Translations under genes and position numbers: made by a program
DNA from: Asterias amurensis
Taxonomy: Eukaryota > Echinodermata > Asteroidea > Forcipulatida > Asteriidae
NCBI RefSeq assembly: GCF_032118995.1
Contig: NC_092667.1
Span: forward strand, 9,142,357-9,206,356
DNA: 64,000 nucleotides
Direction of reading: 5' to 3'
Notes under the pieces: model-generated
Databases searched by the model: none
Seen by the model: the letters and a program-made list of their open reading frames with translations, nothing else
Told to the model about the DNA's origin: nothing
Shown: positions 1 through 13,500 of the stretch, piece by piece
Layout: each line of letters starts with the position of its first letter
How positions within the stretch are numbered: the stretch's first letter is position 1

Positions 1-17
1 CGTCTTCGTGGTTACTA

Positions 18-841
18 TTAAAGCCATTGGACACTTTCGGTAAACAGTATTGTCCAAAGGCTCACACTTCGTGTATCACAGCTATTTTATAAAATAACAA
101 ACCTGTAAAAATTTAGGCTCAATCAGCCATCGGAGTCGGTGGAAAATTACGGGGAAACCCACCCTTGTTTCCGAAGTTTCGCCTGTCATGACATGTGTTT
201 AAAATAAATCCGTAAATCTCGATATCGAGAATTGATAAGGGAATCAATGTGTGGTGAATAGATTTTCAACTAGTGGTTTAATCCCAACGAGGCCTGGTTC
301 TTGATAACTTTACCGAGACGAAGTCGAGGTAAATTACCAAGAACCTTGCGGGATTGAAAACCGATTCAACACACTTTGATTCCCATTCTTCGGTCAACAA
401 CATCAACAGCTATGAAATGGTAAAGCCCTCCGCCGCCCTCGGGTAAACAACTCCTCATGAGGGAATGCTGTGCGTGTCGCGCGTATCGCGAGATGTAGCA
501 CAACTGTTTCAGCCGTTGCTCTCGACCAATAGGAATGAAGAAACTGTCTTATAAGAACAGGTGCAAGCTCGCGTGTCACGCCCATGTTTCAACACTTTTT
601 ACCGATCATAAACAAAGGGTTATACACACCCACGTGACGCGCTCTCAACCAAAAGGAATAGCGAAACTGTCCAAGGTATTTATGAATATTGTTTTAATAA
701 TTTCTCAAAAAGTAAAGCATTTCATGAAATAATATTTCAAGAGAAGTCTTTCGCCATTACCTTCTGTAAACCCTGTAAGTTATTTTGAAATCTGTGAACT
801 TTGAATTTTGTTTCTGTTCCGAAAGTGTCCAATGGCTTCAA
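18..841. mobile_element. MITE with ttaaagccattggacactttcgg terminal inverted repeats
   Basis: The left end (ttaaagccattggacacttt) and the right end (aaagtgtccaatggcttcaa) are inverted repeats of about 23 bp around an 800-bp body with no convincing gene. The body begins like the abundant ggacactattgg family but is a different, longer subfamily. Confidence 0.7.
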
Positions 842-870
842 GGTTTAGTAGAGCACGCCGTGGATGTGAC

Positions 871-987
871 ACCTTTGAACGCTAGGTGGCAGCAGACTTA
901 CCAGGTAAATGCCCATTGTTTACCTAGATCTGAGAGCAATGGGTTGACCTGTTATGTCTGCTGCCAAATGGCCATCCAAAAGTCCCC
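871..987. mobile_element. Short MITE, gctaggtggcagcagactt family
   Basis: Palindromic 120-bp repeat opening gaacgctaggtggcagcaga and closing with the diverged inverse (gtctgctgccaaatggccat). Other copies lie at 3113, 7686 and 45128. Confidence 0.7.
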
Positions 988-1252
988 CAAGTATAGTATT
1001 TGGAGTTTTCCAATCGTATTTGTATAAAACGCACCTGCTATCACCAAACCTGTTTACATCCTGTATGTCTCAGAGGAGTGATGATGTAATTTCTTTATCA
1101 AAAATCCACACTTTCCTAGCATGCCAATCCGTATGACATTTTGTGAAAGATATTTGAATCGACTTCTGTTCTTTTGTTCTCTACTTTCATACTGCGCTTA
1201 CACTTAAATTACACCCCACGCGTTACAAACGCTTTGTTGATTTTTTTTTTAG

Positions 1253-1567
1253 AATCAACTTTATTGATCCACTACTTGCGTAAGCTCAGCCACAGTGACA
1301 GTTTCGATGTGGAGATCGAATGCTTAGCAAAGGCAGGACGATCCCCTAACATCACCTGGTATCGCTCGGACGACGGAGACCACTTCAGTGTGGTGTCTCC
1401 TTCATCAGGAGAAGTTGCTATCTTCGAAAGCTCCCCCAACAGCTACAGGCGGCGCTCTCTGCTAATGGTCCGCGGACTGTCATTCGCAACCGATGTCATA
1501 TTTGTTTGTGAAGCTTTAGATGGCAGAACTGGAGGAGCGGTGTCCAAAATTGTAACAATTCCAAAAC
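1253..1567 (+). CDS. aGPCR exon: first Ig domain
   Basis: Phase 1-1 exon, as is usual for Ig domains. It follows a ten-T tract with an AG acceptor and ends at C|GTAAGT. The translation has the Ig pattern of a first Cys ([13 protein letters not shown]), the core Trp (NITWYRSDD) and a second Cys ([10 protein letters not shown]). Ig domains mediate protein-protein contacts outside the cell. Confidence 0.88.
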
Positions 1568-4500
1568 GTAAGTAGGGGACGTCTTATGAGAAATAATTAT
1601 TTTATTTGAGGAGACTATAGCCCTTTTCACACTACAGGTATTTCCCGGGATATTCCCGGAAATTGCGTGGTTTTCGTTTAACTTCGTCAACAAACACGGT
1701 CGGCCATTTATGGGAGTCAAACAGTTGACTCCCATAAATGGCCGACCGTGTTAGTTCGCGACTTAAAATGAAAACCGTGCAATTTTGAGTGACACTTGTG
1801 TGGATCATTATATTTTACTTTTAAAACATCTTTCTTACCATATGCATTTCATAACAAACGGTTTCAAACGCCTTCATAGACCAACTCGTCCGATCCAAGG
1901 CATTCGAAAGGTCACAGACATCAAAAATAACGCGCCAAATAATTCGCGTGCTTACAATAGCCCTTTTTTGTTTTCTCCTTCTGGAAGTGTTTACGTTTAT
2001 GTACGAAAATAAAAGTGAATTACATCTGTAATTTATAAATAAATATATGAATTACAAAAATTGACCACGTGAATGGAATAGGAATGGAATAAATAGTTGG
2101 CGTGAACAAGCTTTCTTCTCGTACACACGCCATGTGTGTATGGTATTTATATGTACTTGGCCGTTGGTGGACTTTTGTTGTCCAGAGTCAGATTTGAGTT
2201 CTTCGATCGACATTGCTGTCTAACACCTGACAGTAAATATTTTTGTTCAATTTGTTGCTCAATTTCTTACGATGGGTAGAAGTGACCGATTGAGTGATGC
2301 TAACACTTTGAAACTAGTTGCATTGTTGGCCGACGATGCAGTCCAAAAACAGCTAGATGGGCATATAGGCCTAACAGAAACGGGAAAGTTTTCTCAAAAT
2401 TGGCTGACTGCCTGCGTGAAGCTGGATATGAACGGACCCCTGCACATTGCAGATAAAAACTGAAAACCTCGGGAAAAAAGACTACAGGTCGGTAAGATAA
2501 TAGTTTTGTTTTCAAGGCCTAAATATTTTCTATTGCGTAAGTGTTCTCCTGGAAAAACAATTTTTTTAGAAGAAACATACATTTAAAACACGGACACAAA
2601 AGTCCATTCAATTACCATTCTCAAAAGAAAACAAAAAGCTTTCGCAGAGTAGAGAGCTCCTTTCGCATTTGCTCCCAACAGTGGCCGCTCTTCTTGGTAG
2701 ACCAGATTGACCAGATTGACCTTTGACCAACACTTCCCCGAACTGCAAGACTTCTTCTCCGCCGTAATTACAGAAATATTGGTATAACAACACGCAAATA
2801 CACACGTGCAGCCATTTTGGGTCGCATGTGGCAAGGATTTTGCAGCCGGCCGTGTGTGCGGCATTGTGGGATTGGCCCTCCGTCAACAAACATTGGTAAC
2901 TTCCGCATGGGCTGACCTGTTTACCACATTTCTTGGGGTTTTATCGTAAGTGTGAAACGACCGTGCATATTCCTAGGAAAAAGTACTCACGGGAGTTACC
3001 AAATTGGGATAGTGAGAACGGTTGCTGGGGTGGCGGTGGGGATAAAAACTCTTGAGATTTTCCCGGGAGTTTATTTCCCGGGAAATGGCTCTGTAGTTTG
3101 AAGAGGGCTTATAGAACGCTAGGTGGCAGCAGACTTACCAGGTAACTTTCCATTGTTTGCGTTATTATGAGCACGCACACATTACCGAGAACAAAAGACC
3201 TTATCGCAAATACCAATGCGCAAGCGCAGACTGTTGAATGAGGTGCATTGTGGGATAGATATGAATCAAATTTTGATGCCAGCTAGACCACAATGCACCT
3301 AATTCCAACCTTTACGCGCGCGCCCCAGTATTTGGTCATGGACTGACCTGGGGCCGATTTCACAAAGCAATAAAATTCATCGCAAGACAAATTTTCAGTT
3401 TCACCATAGTGATTTGTATTGTGACATCACGTTTTACTAAGCAACTACGATTGATTTGCAGTTACGATCAATCTTAGATCTTTGTGAAATTGGCCCCTGG
3501 TAAGTATGCCGCCACCTAGCGTTCCAAATGTCCGCCATTACTTATGACGCTTGTGTAAACGGCAACTTCGTTTTAAGAATGTGCTATGGGTTTCAGGTAA
3601 CATGTACTGGACGCCGTGGTTAAGTGCTGATGACCCGGCCGATGGGGATGACGTTGAGACGCTGACAACTCATAAACAGGTTAGACATTAAACATTCCTG
3701 TCAACTGGTTTTAACAGATAATAACAGATCTTCAAACATAGCGACTGTATAATATTATCTTTATTTAATTTAAGCTTTTGTCTTATCTGGTGAAACAAAA
3801 CATATATAGCAGTAGCTGTATTCCCCCAAACAAAACGGCAGCAGGTACGGTAGAGTTGGTTATATTTGCTTCAAGTCTTATAATATTCCATATCGTTGAC
3901 TGTCCGTTTCAAAGGTTTACGATTTGCTCTGCAATATCCCGAGTGACATCCAGTGCCGTACACTTTATGACGACGTATCGTCCAATCAGACCGGGCAGAT
4001 TCTTGACATCAACTGCACGGTATCATCTGGTTTAGATTGCCGAGGAGCTTCCCAGAGCATTGAAGACGGTCGATCATGTTATGACTACGAGGTTCGGTAC
4101 TCGTGTCCAGAGTGTGAGTAGAATGTGTACTTTCATTAGGCGCTTTGGCATACAAGGAGCATTACCTAATGTTTAGCTATTAGATAAGGCGCTTTGCCCC
4201 ACAAGAAGCGACATGACTTTAAGACGCATCTTTCTCTATCTAATTTTGCTGATGTTATAGAAAGAGAAACAGCTCTAGATAACTTCTTATATATCAAAAT
4301 ACACAATGTGTTAATACATTTTCCCCTAAGATTGAGGGTAACTTATATACCTTTGTCTTTTTACGAAAGACATTGGCATGTCTTGGCCGAATGGTTGAGG
4401 GATCGGACTCAACTTCTGATGGTTGAGTCATCAGGGTGTGGGTTCGAATCCCAGTCATAACAATTGTGTCCATGACCAAGAAACTTGACTGTAATTGCCT

Positions 4501-7500
4501 TTTATCAACCAGTAGTAATAGGTGACTGAAAGGGCAGAGATAGATATATTGTGAATGACTCAGCTTAGTGCTTTACATGATATTGGCAGCACAGGCTGTA
4601 TACTCTACAGGTAGATGGGATGAAACAAACGGCACAGTGACCAGGGGGTATGGCCCAAGCGTAAGCTTACTTACTGCTTCTAAATTGGGAGATGGGAGTA
4701 TGGCAAGCCATATGCCCAATAATTCGATAACCACTGTTTATCACCGATTAACACTGTTTATCGCCGATAAACACCGTTTTTCGACCGATAAACACTGTTT
4801 TTCGAGGTGATAAATAGTTTTTCGAGGTGATAAACAGAGTTTTTCGATAAACAATGTATATCAACCAATAAACACTGTTTATCGAAAAACTATGTTTATC
4901 AAGCGATAAACAGAGTTTTTCGAGTTGAAGTTTTTGATAAACACTGTTTATCAAGTGATAAACACGGTTTATCGAAAAAAAGTGTTTATCGGGCCGACAA
5001 ACATAGTTTTTCGATAAACACAGTTTATCACTTGATAAACAAAGTTTTTTGATAAACGTAGTTTTTTTTGATAAACACAGTTATTCGCCAACGCCAAATG
5101 CTCAATAATTCGATAAACTCTGTTTATCAATTGATGAAGAATTTTTCGATAAACTCTGTTTATCGCTCGATAAACACAGTTTCGGCGATAAACACAGTTT
5201 TTCGATAAACTGTGTTTATCAGTCGATAAACATAGTTTTTCGATAAACTGTGTTTATCAGTCGATAAACAGAGTTTTTCGATAAACCGTGTTTATCACTT
5301 GATAAACAGTGTTTATCACTTGATAAACACTGTTTATCGAATTATTGGGCATCTGGCGTCTGCGTAAAACTGTGTTTATCAGTCGATAAACATAGTTTTT
5401 CGATAAACAGTGTTTATCTGTCGATAAACAGAGCTTTTCGATAAACAGTGTTTATCACTTGATAAACAGTGTTTATCACTTGATAAACACTGTTTATTGA
5501 ATTATTGGGCATCTGGCGTCGGCGTAAAACTGTGTTTATCAGTCGATAAACACAGTTTTTCTCGATTAACAGTGTTTATCAACTGATAAATACTGTTTAT
5601 CAAATTGTTGGGCGTCGGCGTAAAACTGTGTTTGTCGACCGATAAACACTGTGATTCGATAAACCATGTTTAACACTTGATAAACCATGTTTATCACTTG
5701 ATAAACAGTGTTTATCAAAAAACTATGTTTATCACCTCGAAAAACTGTGTTTATCGCTTGATAAACATAGTTTTTCGATAAACAGTGTTTATCAGTTGAT
5801 AAACAGTGTTTATCGAAAAACTCTGTTTATCACCTCGAAAAACTGTGTTTATCGCTTGATAAACACAGTTTTTCGATAAACAGTGTTTATCAGTTGATAA
5901 ACAACAGTGTTTATCGGTCGAAAAACAGTGTTTATCGGCGATAAACAGTAAACAGTGTTTATTGAATTATTGGGCATATGGCTTGTCATAGATGGGCGGA
6001 ATGATAAGCAACAAGTTCAAAATGTACATACACGCAGGTTTCATTGCGGCTAAAAGGTAGATGTACTTGTAGCTTACATTTAATCTGAACTTTCTTTCTT
6101 CCGTATAGCTACATTTCAGTGGACCGACTGGTATGACACTAGTGACCCTACAGGCTCGATGGAGAATGAGTCTCTCGCTACACATAAGCTGCAGGTAATT
6201 AAGAAAACAATCTGTTTGGGTGGAGAGTGGGCGGTCTTACCTATAGAATAATGATTATAAAGATGGGAAACACAATTAAACTGAATCCTTTCAAAATGGG
6301 CAACACTGTCTGGTCTTAATGTAATAGTTTCCCCTTCAATTTATCCACAATATTATTAGACTATTCAGGATTAACTTGCGGATTTGTAAGATCAACTGTG
6401 TAGACGTCTTTTTTGCCAGTTATCGCGATATTTTGCTTAGAATGTGCCTTTAGCGAGTATGACAAGAAAAAAGATCCGTTTCACTGCAATCATTCACAAA
6501 AAATGCATCTTAAAGGAGCATTCTTTTGTTCTTCTCTTTGTTTCTTTACTTACAAAATTTCCTGTAGACTTTGTATACAAAATTTATTATTGTGCACCCC
6601 GGTCTTTAGAATTTCCTTATGAACTTTTATTTAGTTTTGATGAACTTTTATTTAGTTTCGTACCAAAAGTGAAGGGCATTGGGTTATCCAATTAAACAGA
6701 CCTCGTCAAGTGGTGAGCTGTGTGGTCTGCCTTGTGGTTCAAACATATTGCGGAAGCTTGTGACCCTTAAACCCATAGACACATTTAATTTGTCTAGTCC
6801 CGCATGACTCTAAAAACAACTAAGGTCATGCCCATACATTCTAGACCTTAAAATGTCTCTATGGGGATAGTCAGATTTTTCCTAATCCCACATTCAATCT
6901 TCCAGCAGTTCAATGTAAACCCTTGTTTTAACAAATTATTTATCAGTCTTACCCAGATTTGTGCACCCAGCCAATCGGTGCTGAGTGTCGAATCAAAGGA
7001 ACCAATCAAGACATCCTTGACAGTGGGATTATTCCAGAGATTCCGTATCTTTGCAATGCAAACGGATTCCGCTGCCAAGATGCAAATAACACTAAGCCCT
7101 GCCCGGACGTTGAGGTGCGCTACAGATGTCCGACTACGTCAGGTAGAGTTGTCTACATTGCTTTTAATAAACTTGCCGGTTGTTGCATGTATAACTGTAA
7201 TATTCTTGTTTAAAGGGAAGGTACATGTTTGGTAGTTGTCAAAGACCAGTGTTCTCACTTGGTGTATCCCATCATAAGCATAAAATAACAAGCCTGTGAA
7301 AATTTGGGCTCAATTGGTCATCGAAGTTGCGAGAAAATGATGAAAGAAAAAACACCCTTGCTGGACGCATTTGTGTGCTTTCAGATAATAATAAAAGACT
7401 TCTAGCTAGAAGGCTTTTATTTTAGTGAGAAACTACCTCTTTCTCAAAAAATACGTTACGTTACTTAAGAGGGAGTCGTTTCTCACAACGTTACCAAATA

Positions 7501-10500
7501 AGGTTTTATGTGATTTTTTCTGGGACTCATTACCAAACGTGTACCTTCCCTTTAAAGATACTTGCCGGTTTGTTGTTGTTGTTGTTGTTTTGTCTTCATC
7601 TTCGTGATCGTGGTCGTCGTGATTTCGTTATCATTGCTGTTGAACAGTTTGCTTTTCATTCGAGTTTATTTCAATTTTAAACAATAATGGGAGACTTTTG
7701 AACGCTAGGTGGCAGCAGACTTACCAGGTACATTTCCATTGTTTACGTAGTTCTGAGCGTGCACACATGACCGAGAACAATGGATTTTACCTGGTAAGTC
7801 TGCTGCCACCAAGCGTCCCAAAAGTCTCCCATTGGAAAATGAAAGGTTTTAAAATACTTTTGGTATGTCAAATTGTTGGCCATGACTTGAACCCCTACTC
7901 ACTATGAATACAGATGTATGCCTATATGTAATATAATTTACTTCTAACTTCTATCTCATTAATCGTTTTTGAGAAGAAAAAAAATCACAGAGCGATGTTC
8001 TCATGAGAGTTGCGTTATACATGCTAAACTAAATCGTCTCATTGAGACATTATAATTATTTTGTGAAAATGATTTTAATGTAAATCTGTGGAAGTTAGTG
8101 TTTTGTGTCGTACTAAAAGCCTTTATCCCTCTTTCCGTTTAATAAACTTGATGTACTTTTCTATGTCCATACATTTAGTGACGAATCTTCAAGTTAACAG
8201 TTTACAGCAGATTAGCCACCACTTAGACCCCAATCTCAGACTGCAGTGTGACGTTACCGAAGGCATTCCAGTGTCATCCTCCTTCTCGACGGAGTGGCTG
8301 TGGCTGGATCGATCCCAGTCCCAAGCTGCCGTGCCGATATCGCCAGGTGGCGATATCACGATTACACCCCTCACATCGCAAACCTCTGTCTTGAAGATCG
8401 ACGATTTTGCCAGTGGTGGCTTCACCAACAGGACGCTTGTTTGCATCGCGAGAGACGGGATTGTTAAAGACGCAAAAACGATTAAAACAATTAAACTGCG
8501 TAAGTAACAATTTGTTCGAAAGTATCGGTCACCAATTATTTACCAAGATTTACAGCATACTGAACTACAACACTTTGTAAACCATTACATGGTGATACTG
8601 TAAAATAATTGGTATCATACTTCAAAACGTAGCTCCGCATATATCCTGCAGGAAAATACTGAAAGCGCATGGACCTCGGGGTGATATGCGCTGAATAAGA
8701 AGGGTTAGTTATGAATTATTTTAAAAGTGAACCATATTCTGAGGAAGGTTTGGTCCATTTCCATGATGATAAAATGACACTTTTAGCCCTTTTATTATGA
8801 GAACACGTAACGTTGTTTAGACTTGTCACGAGTTACTAATCCTTACTCCAGATATCATCTCTTTCCAGCCTCATAAACGCTGGTTTTAGACAGCTCTTTC
8901 TCAAAGTCGTCCCTCTCATTCCGTCAACATTTTCCCCTGATTTTGTTTCTTCTTGTGTATGTAATAAACAAAGTCCAATTAAAGGTGCTAATATAACGGA
9001 TCGAATTTGTTTCCACAACTCCAAAAATTGTTGTGATTGTTTAAAAATAAACCAATGATTGCTTGTTGTTGTTGTTGTTGATGTTGTTAATACAGCATCT
9101 GCATGCGAGGCTCCCATCGGCATTTCAAGCGGTCAGATTCAGCTGAGTCAAATCTCACCGTCTTCAGTGAAATCCGAACCGTTTAAGGTATTGTTAAGTT
9201 GGCATTATCTTCCTTTACCTACGAATTCACTTATAATAATGTACTTTTGACCCACGTTATTGTTGTTAAAACCCACTATTAACACCCATATTACTTGCCG
9301 TTGACCCACACCAGTTAATGTCTCGCGTTGTTGATTTACGTTCTTGTTGTTAAAAGACCATGCAATTCGCGCGCGTATTGAACATTTTGACCATTGTACG
9401 AAGGTGGTTCCGATAAAACTTCGAATATGCCCGAGACAACGGCGCACCCAGGATTATATATAATATCAAATAATAAACCATATATATATATTTTTTTTTG
9501 GGGGGGGCTCGAACCAATTTATTGGGTGGGGTCCATGGGCCGGCCTTACGGCCCCTGGCGGGGTCCAGGGGGGCATAGCCCCCCTGGAGCTCTGAGCTTT
9601 CTGGCGTTTTGGGGGTGAAAAATCAAGCCTCTTTATGCATAAATTTAGAAGAAAACGGTGCGCCGTTGGCCCGAGATTTGCACGACCGTGTACACCAAGC
9701 CGTCACATTATCGTTTTCCGAAGTCATGACTAAGATGGGGCGTATCTGGGAAGTGTTCGGAAGCGTTCGTCTGGGTGACGTAATGATGATATTAGGCCAC
9801 TCACATGCACTGATCAACCTCATGTACATGCCTTGTTGAACATAGCTGTATTTGGAGTTCTGATGTGAAAACCCTTTCCATTATGCTCTCTTGATATCAA
9901 CGAGTTACAAAATGTTGAAAATGTGTTTCGTTTTCAGATTCCCAGCGTCAATGGTGTTGATGCGTGGGTACCAGCTGTCAACGATACCGCTCCAATGCTT
10001 GATTTTGATCTTGGTGTTGAATATGACGTAGGTTTTTATCTTCCACCCAATCCTCCCCTCTCTTCGCCTTAGTACAATTTACTTCAATGTTAAGCTGATC
10101 ATCATCCAAATGAACGGTTTGAATATTTTAAAAAAAATTGTTTTAATGTTAAAGCTCACGTATACTTCGCGCTGTTTAAAGGCAAGTTACTAAAAGTAAT
10201 TGTTAGCTTAAAAACTTACTGGTATTGAACAAGCAAAGGGGAGCTGTTGATAGTATAAAACATTGTGAGAAACGGCTCCCTCTGAAGTAACGTAGTTTTC
10301 TAGAAAGAACTAATTTGATTTCGAGACCTCAAAATTTGTATCGAGGTCCCAAAATCAAGCATCCGAAAGCACACAACTTCTTGTGACAAGCGCGTGTTTT
10401 TTCTTCCAATATTATCTCATAACTTCGACGACCAGTTGAGTTCAAATTTTCACAGGTTTGTTATCTTATGCAAATAATGAGATACACTAAGTGAGAATAC

Positions 10501-13500
10501 TGGTCTTCGACAATTACTAAAAGTGTCCAGACAATACACGGTTCACCTATACCAAATCTTAGCTTGTTTAAAAGAATACGTTGCTTTAGGCTGGGTTATT
10601 TAAGCTATACAAGACATGTGTTATGAAATGAATGACAGTTGTTAATTACAATGATCCACATAATATGTCTCGAAAATGTATATTTCCCTTTGACTCCATG
10701 AAATTGCGGATTGTGTTAGGTCACAAAGTAAATGGGAAACCACACAATCCGAGGCGTACCCAACGCTTAAAACATCTTTCAAACATACATTTAGCGAACA
10801 TTATAGCCAAAAACGCCCAATCAAAGCCAGCGTGTCCCTCTAACTCGGTGGTTATCAATGTGTTTATTATAGATAACCGGTATTGCAGTACAAGGCGATC
10901 CGCCAACTGACAGCCCTACGTCTATGGTAACGGAACTAGACCTGTATCGTAGAGACATTGGCTCTAATACATGGACACAAGTAAGTAAAAAAACTAAAAG
11001 TTCAAACTAATTACATGCTCCCAAGTTTTGATTGACGGGGAGGGATGTTGTACAAATTACAACTTTGGCATGAGCGCATTTAAACCTCATTTTTTCTGTT
11101 TTGTTTCTTTTGCCTTGATGGTTTTTTCATATTATTGCTGTCTACTTTGTTTTAAGAGGAATGCGCCCAATTTAAATCTGTAATTTTTTTTTCTTTATAG
11201 CCCCCTATACAAAATTGATTAATCAATCAATCTATCAACCAAGCAAACAGTGAAAACTTTTTCCAAGCACTTGCAAATGAATAGCTGAACAAACAAAAAC
11301 AAATATTGTTTAAATAAAAACAAACAGACAATCGCAAATAAATCAATAAATAAAGACATTATAATGAAACTGAATAGTAACAGATAAGACAATTTTCAAA
11401 TCTGAATCACCAGCTCACATTGCCATTTATTACGATGTCTCGTTCCAGCCTCTACACATCGTAACTGCTGCTTTCAATGGAGGTCAAGTAAGCTACAATA
11501 CTCTAGATCCTAACGTCACCACGAGGTTTCTACGTTTTTACCCAACACTGTGGCAAGGTTTTGAAATCATGATGAAAGTGGAGATCTACGGCTGCGGAGT
11601 GGGAGGTACGTGTAATAAGCATTTCTTTTGTTAAACCCCAGTTGCCCAAAAGTCTGTTTGGACGTAAAATCTTCTAACTTGTCCACACACTACATGTTGT
11701 GTTTCAGCTAGAACTGAACACAGCTCCTTGCAATTTTTATCTGCAAGGTCCTCAATTTTGCATTTCTGCTCCAGTAGGGGGCATCTGAGGAGGTGATCCA
11801 TACATATAGTTTGTGGCTCTGACCCACATATGCAGTTTAGCAAGTCTTTCATCCCACATGTCAGCTCGGAGAGCTGATTTCTTAACCCTTGCCAAATGAC
11901 AACTGGCAATGCTCATCTAAAAAAAACTAATCATATACCGAGATATAAACTATAATACTGATATACTTCCCACCTCTATAGATCGTATTTCACCAATACA
12001 GGGGCGGACCCATGATTTTTTTTTCACCGATGGGGTCAGGTTTGTTGAACAATACTATTACACACGGCAGACTAAGGCTCGTTTGTGTAGGAGTCAATGA
12101 GGGAATTCCTTTAGGACAGCGGACTAGTCTATAGCCCTTTTCACACTACAGGTATTTCCCGGGAAATTCCCGGGAAATGTTAGTCGATCCGTTCACACTA
12201 CAAAACATTTCCCGGGAAGTAACATTTTCCCGGGAAATAATTTACCCAGTTAAGGGGTAGGGTTAAAGGAGTAAACCCCGGGGAAAAAAGTTTTTCCCGG
12301 GAAAAGCAGCTAGTGAGAACGAAAGCGGGTTTAACTTACCCCACCTCTTGCTTCTACTGTGTTGAGACGTCATTAATCTCGAAAGGTCACAGACGTCAAA
12401 AATAGCGCGCCAAATAATTCGCGTGGTAACAATAGCCCTTTTTTGTTTTCTCCTTCTGAAAGTGTATACGTTTAGGTACGAAAATAAAAGTGAATTACAT
12501 CTGTAATTTACAAATAAATATATGAATTAAAAAAAATTACCACGTGAATGGAACAGGAATAGCTTAAATAGTTGGCGTGAACAAGCTTCCTTCTCGTACA
12601 CACGCCATGTGTGTATGGTATTTCTTAATGCATGTATCCTTGGCCGTTGATGGACTTTGGTTGTCCAGAGTCAGATTTGAGTTCTTCGATCGACATTGCT
12701 GTCTACCACCTGACAGTAAATATTTTAGTTCAATATGTTGCTCAATTTTTTACGATGGGTAGAAGTGACCGATGGAGTGATGATGAAATTTTGGCCGACG
12801 ATGCAGTCCAAAAACAGCTAGATGGGCATATAGGACTACAAGAAACGGGAAAGTTTTCTGCCTGCGTGAAGCTGGATATTAACGGACCCCTGCCCATTGC
12901 AGATAAAAAATGAAAACCTTGGAAAAAAAGACTATAGGTCGGTATGATAATAGTTTTGTTTTTCAAGGCCTAAATATTTTCTATTGCATAAGTGTTTTTT
13001 TTTTTGAAGAAACATACATTTAAAAGTCTTTATGAAGTCATGAAAAAATGCTAGCCAATATAGGGCTAAAGCCTATTCCGTGTTCTTTCTTTGCACGATG
13101 GGAAAACAGCACTGTTGATGTTGGAAGGGAAGAATGCTTCTTTTTCCTTTTTCTTTCTACTGCTATTGTCAGATTGTGCAAAATCGACTATGCGGTATTT
13201 TTTTCTATAAAACCTTTAACTATCTTGGCCCTAACATCATGGACATTATTATGCAATCCTTCGAAAATGCCATTCAGAAAATTTCTAGGCCTTACCCCAG
13301 GGTTGATTCCCTTAACCCTGCCCCTGAGCAGGGTTAATTATTTCCTGGGAAAACGTCATTTCCCGGGAAATTCCCGGGAGTATTTTTGTAGTGTGAACAG
13401 ACCAACCAAAAGTTCCCGGGAATTTCCCGGGAAATAACTATAGTGTGAACAGGTAAAAATTGAGATGAACGCCAACACAAAACCTCTGGGTAAAACACGG

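Larger units (their letters stand above)
1619..3109. mobile_element. Harbinger-like DNA transposon copy 1 (TAT target duplication)
   Basis: Ends agcccttttcacactacagg and (inverse) a matching gtagtttgaagagggct flank the copy, with TAT on both sides (1616-1618 and 3110-3112). The ends are rich in tttcccggga palindromes. The interior shares long stretches with the copy at 12133-14143. It contains a Myb/SANT-like relic at 2272 and a nested palindromic repeat at 1660-1903 that the second copy lacks. Confidence 0.72.

Noticed and set aside
4377-4458. tRNA gene candidate (Ser/Leu type)
   Set aside because: A and B boxes are present but the acceptor stem does not pair and a SINE body follows.
9439-9668. 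Possible small element bounded by caacggcgcacc and ggtgcgccgttg
   Set aside because: The inverted pair is only about 12 bases, has no clear target duplication, and the GC-rich interior was not recognised.
10873-10980. Receptor exon ending at the stronger donor CAA|GTAAGT
   Set aside because: It leaves phase 0, which would put the next discoidin exon out of frame with an early stop; the donor four bases downstream fits.
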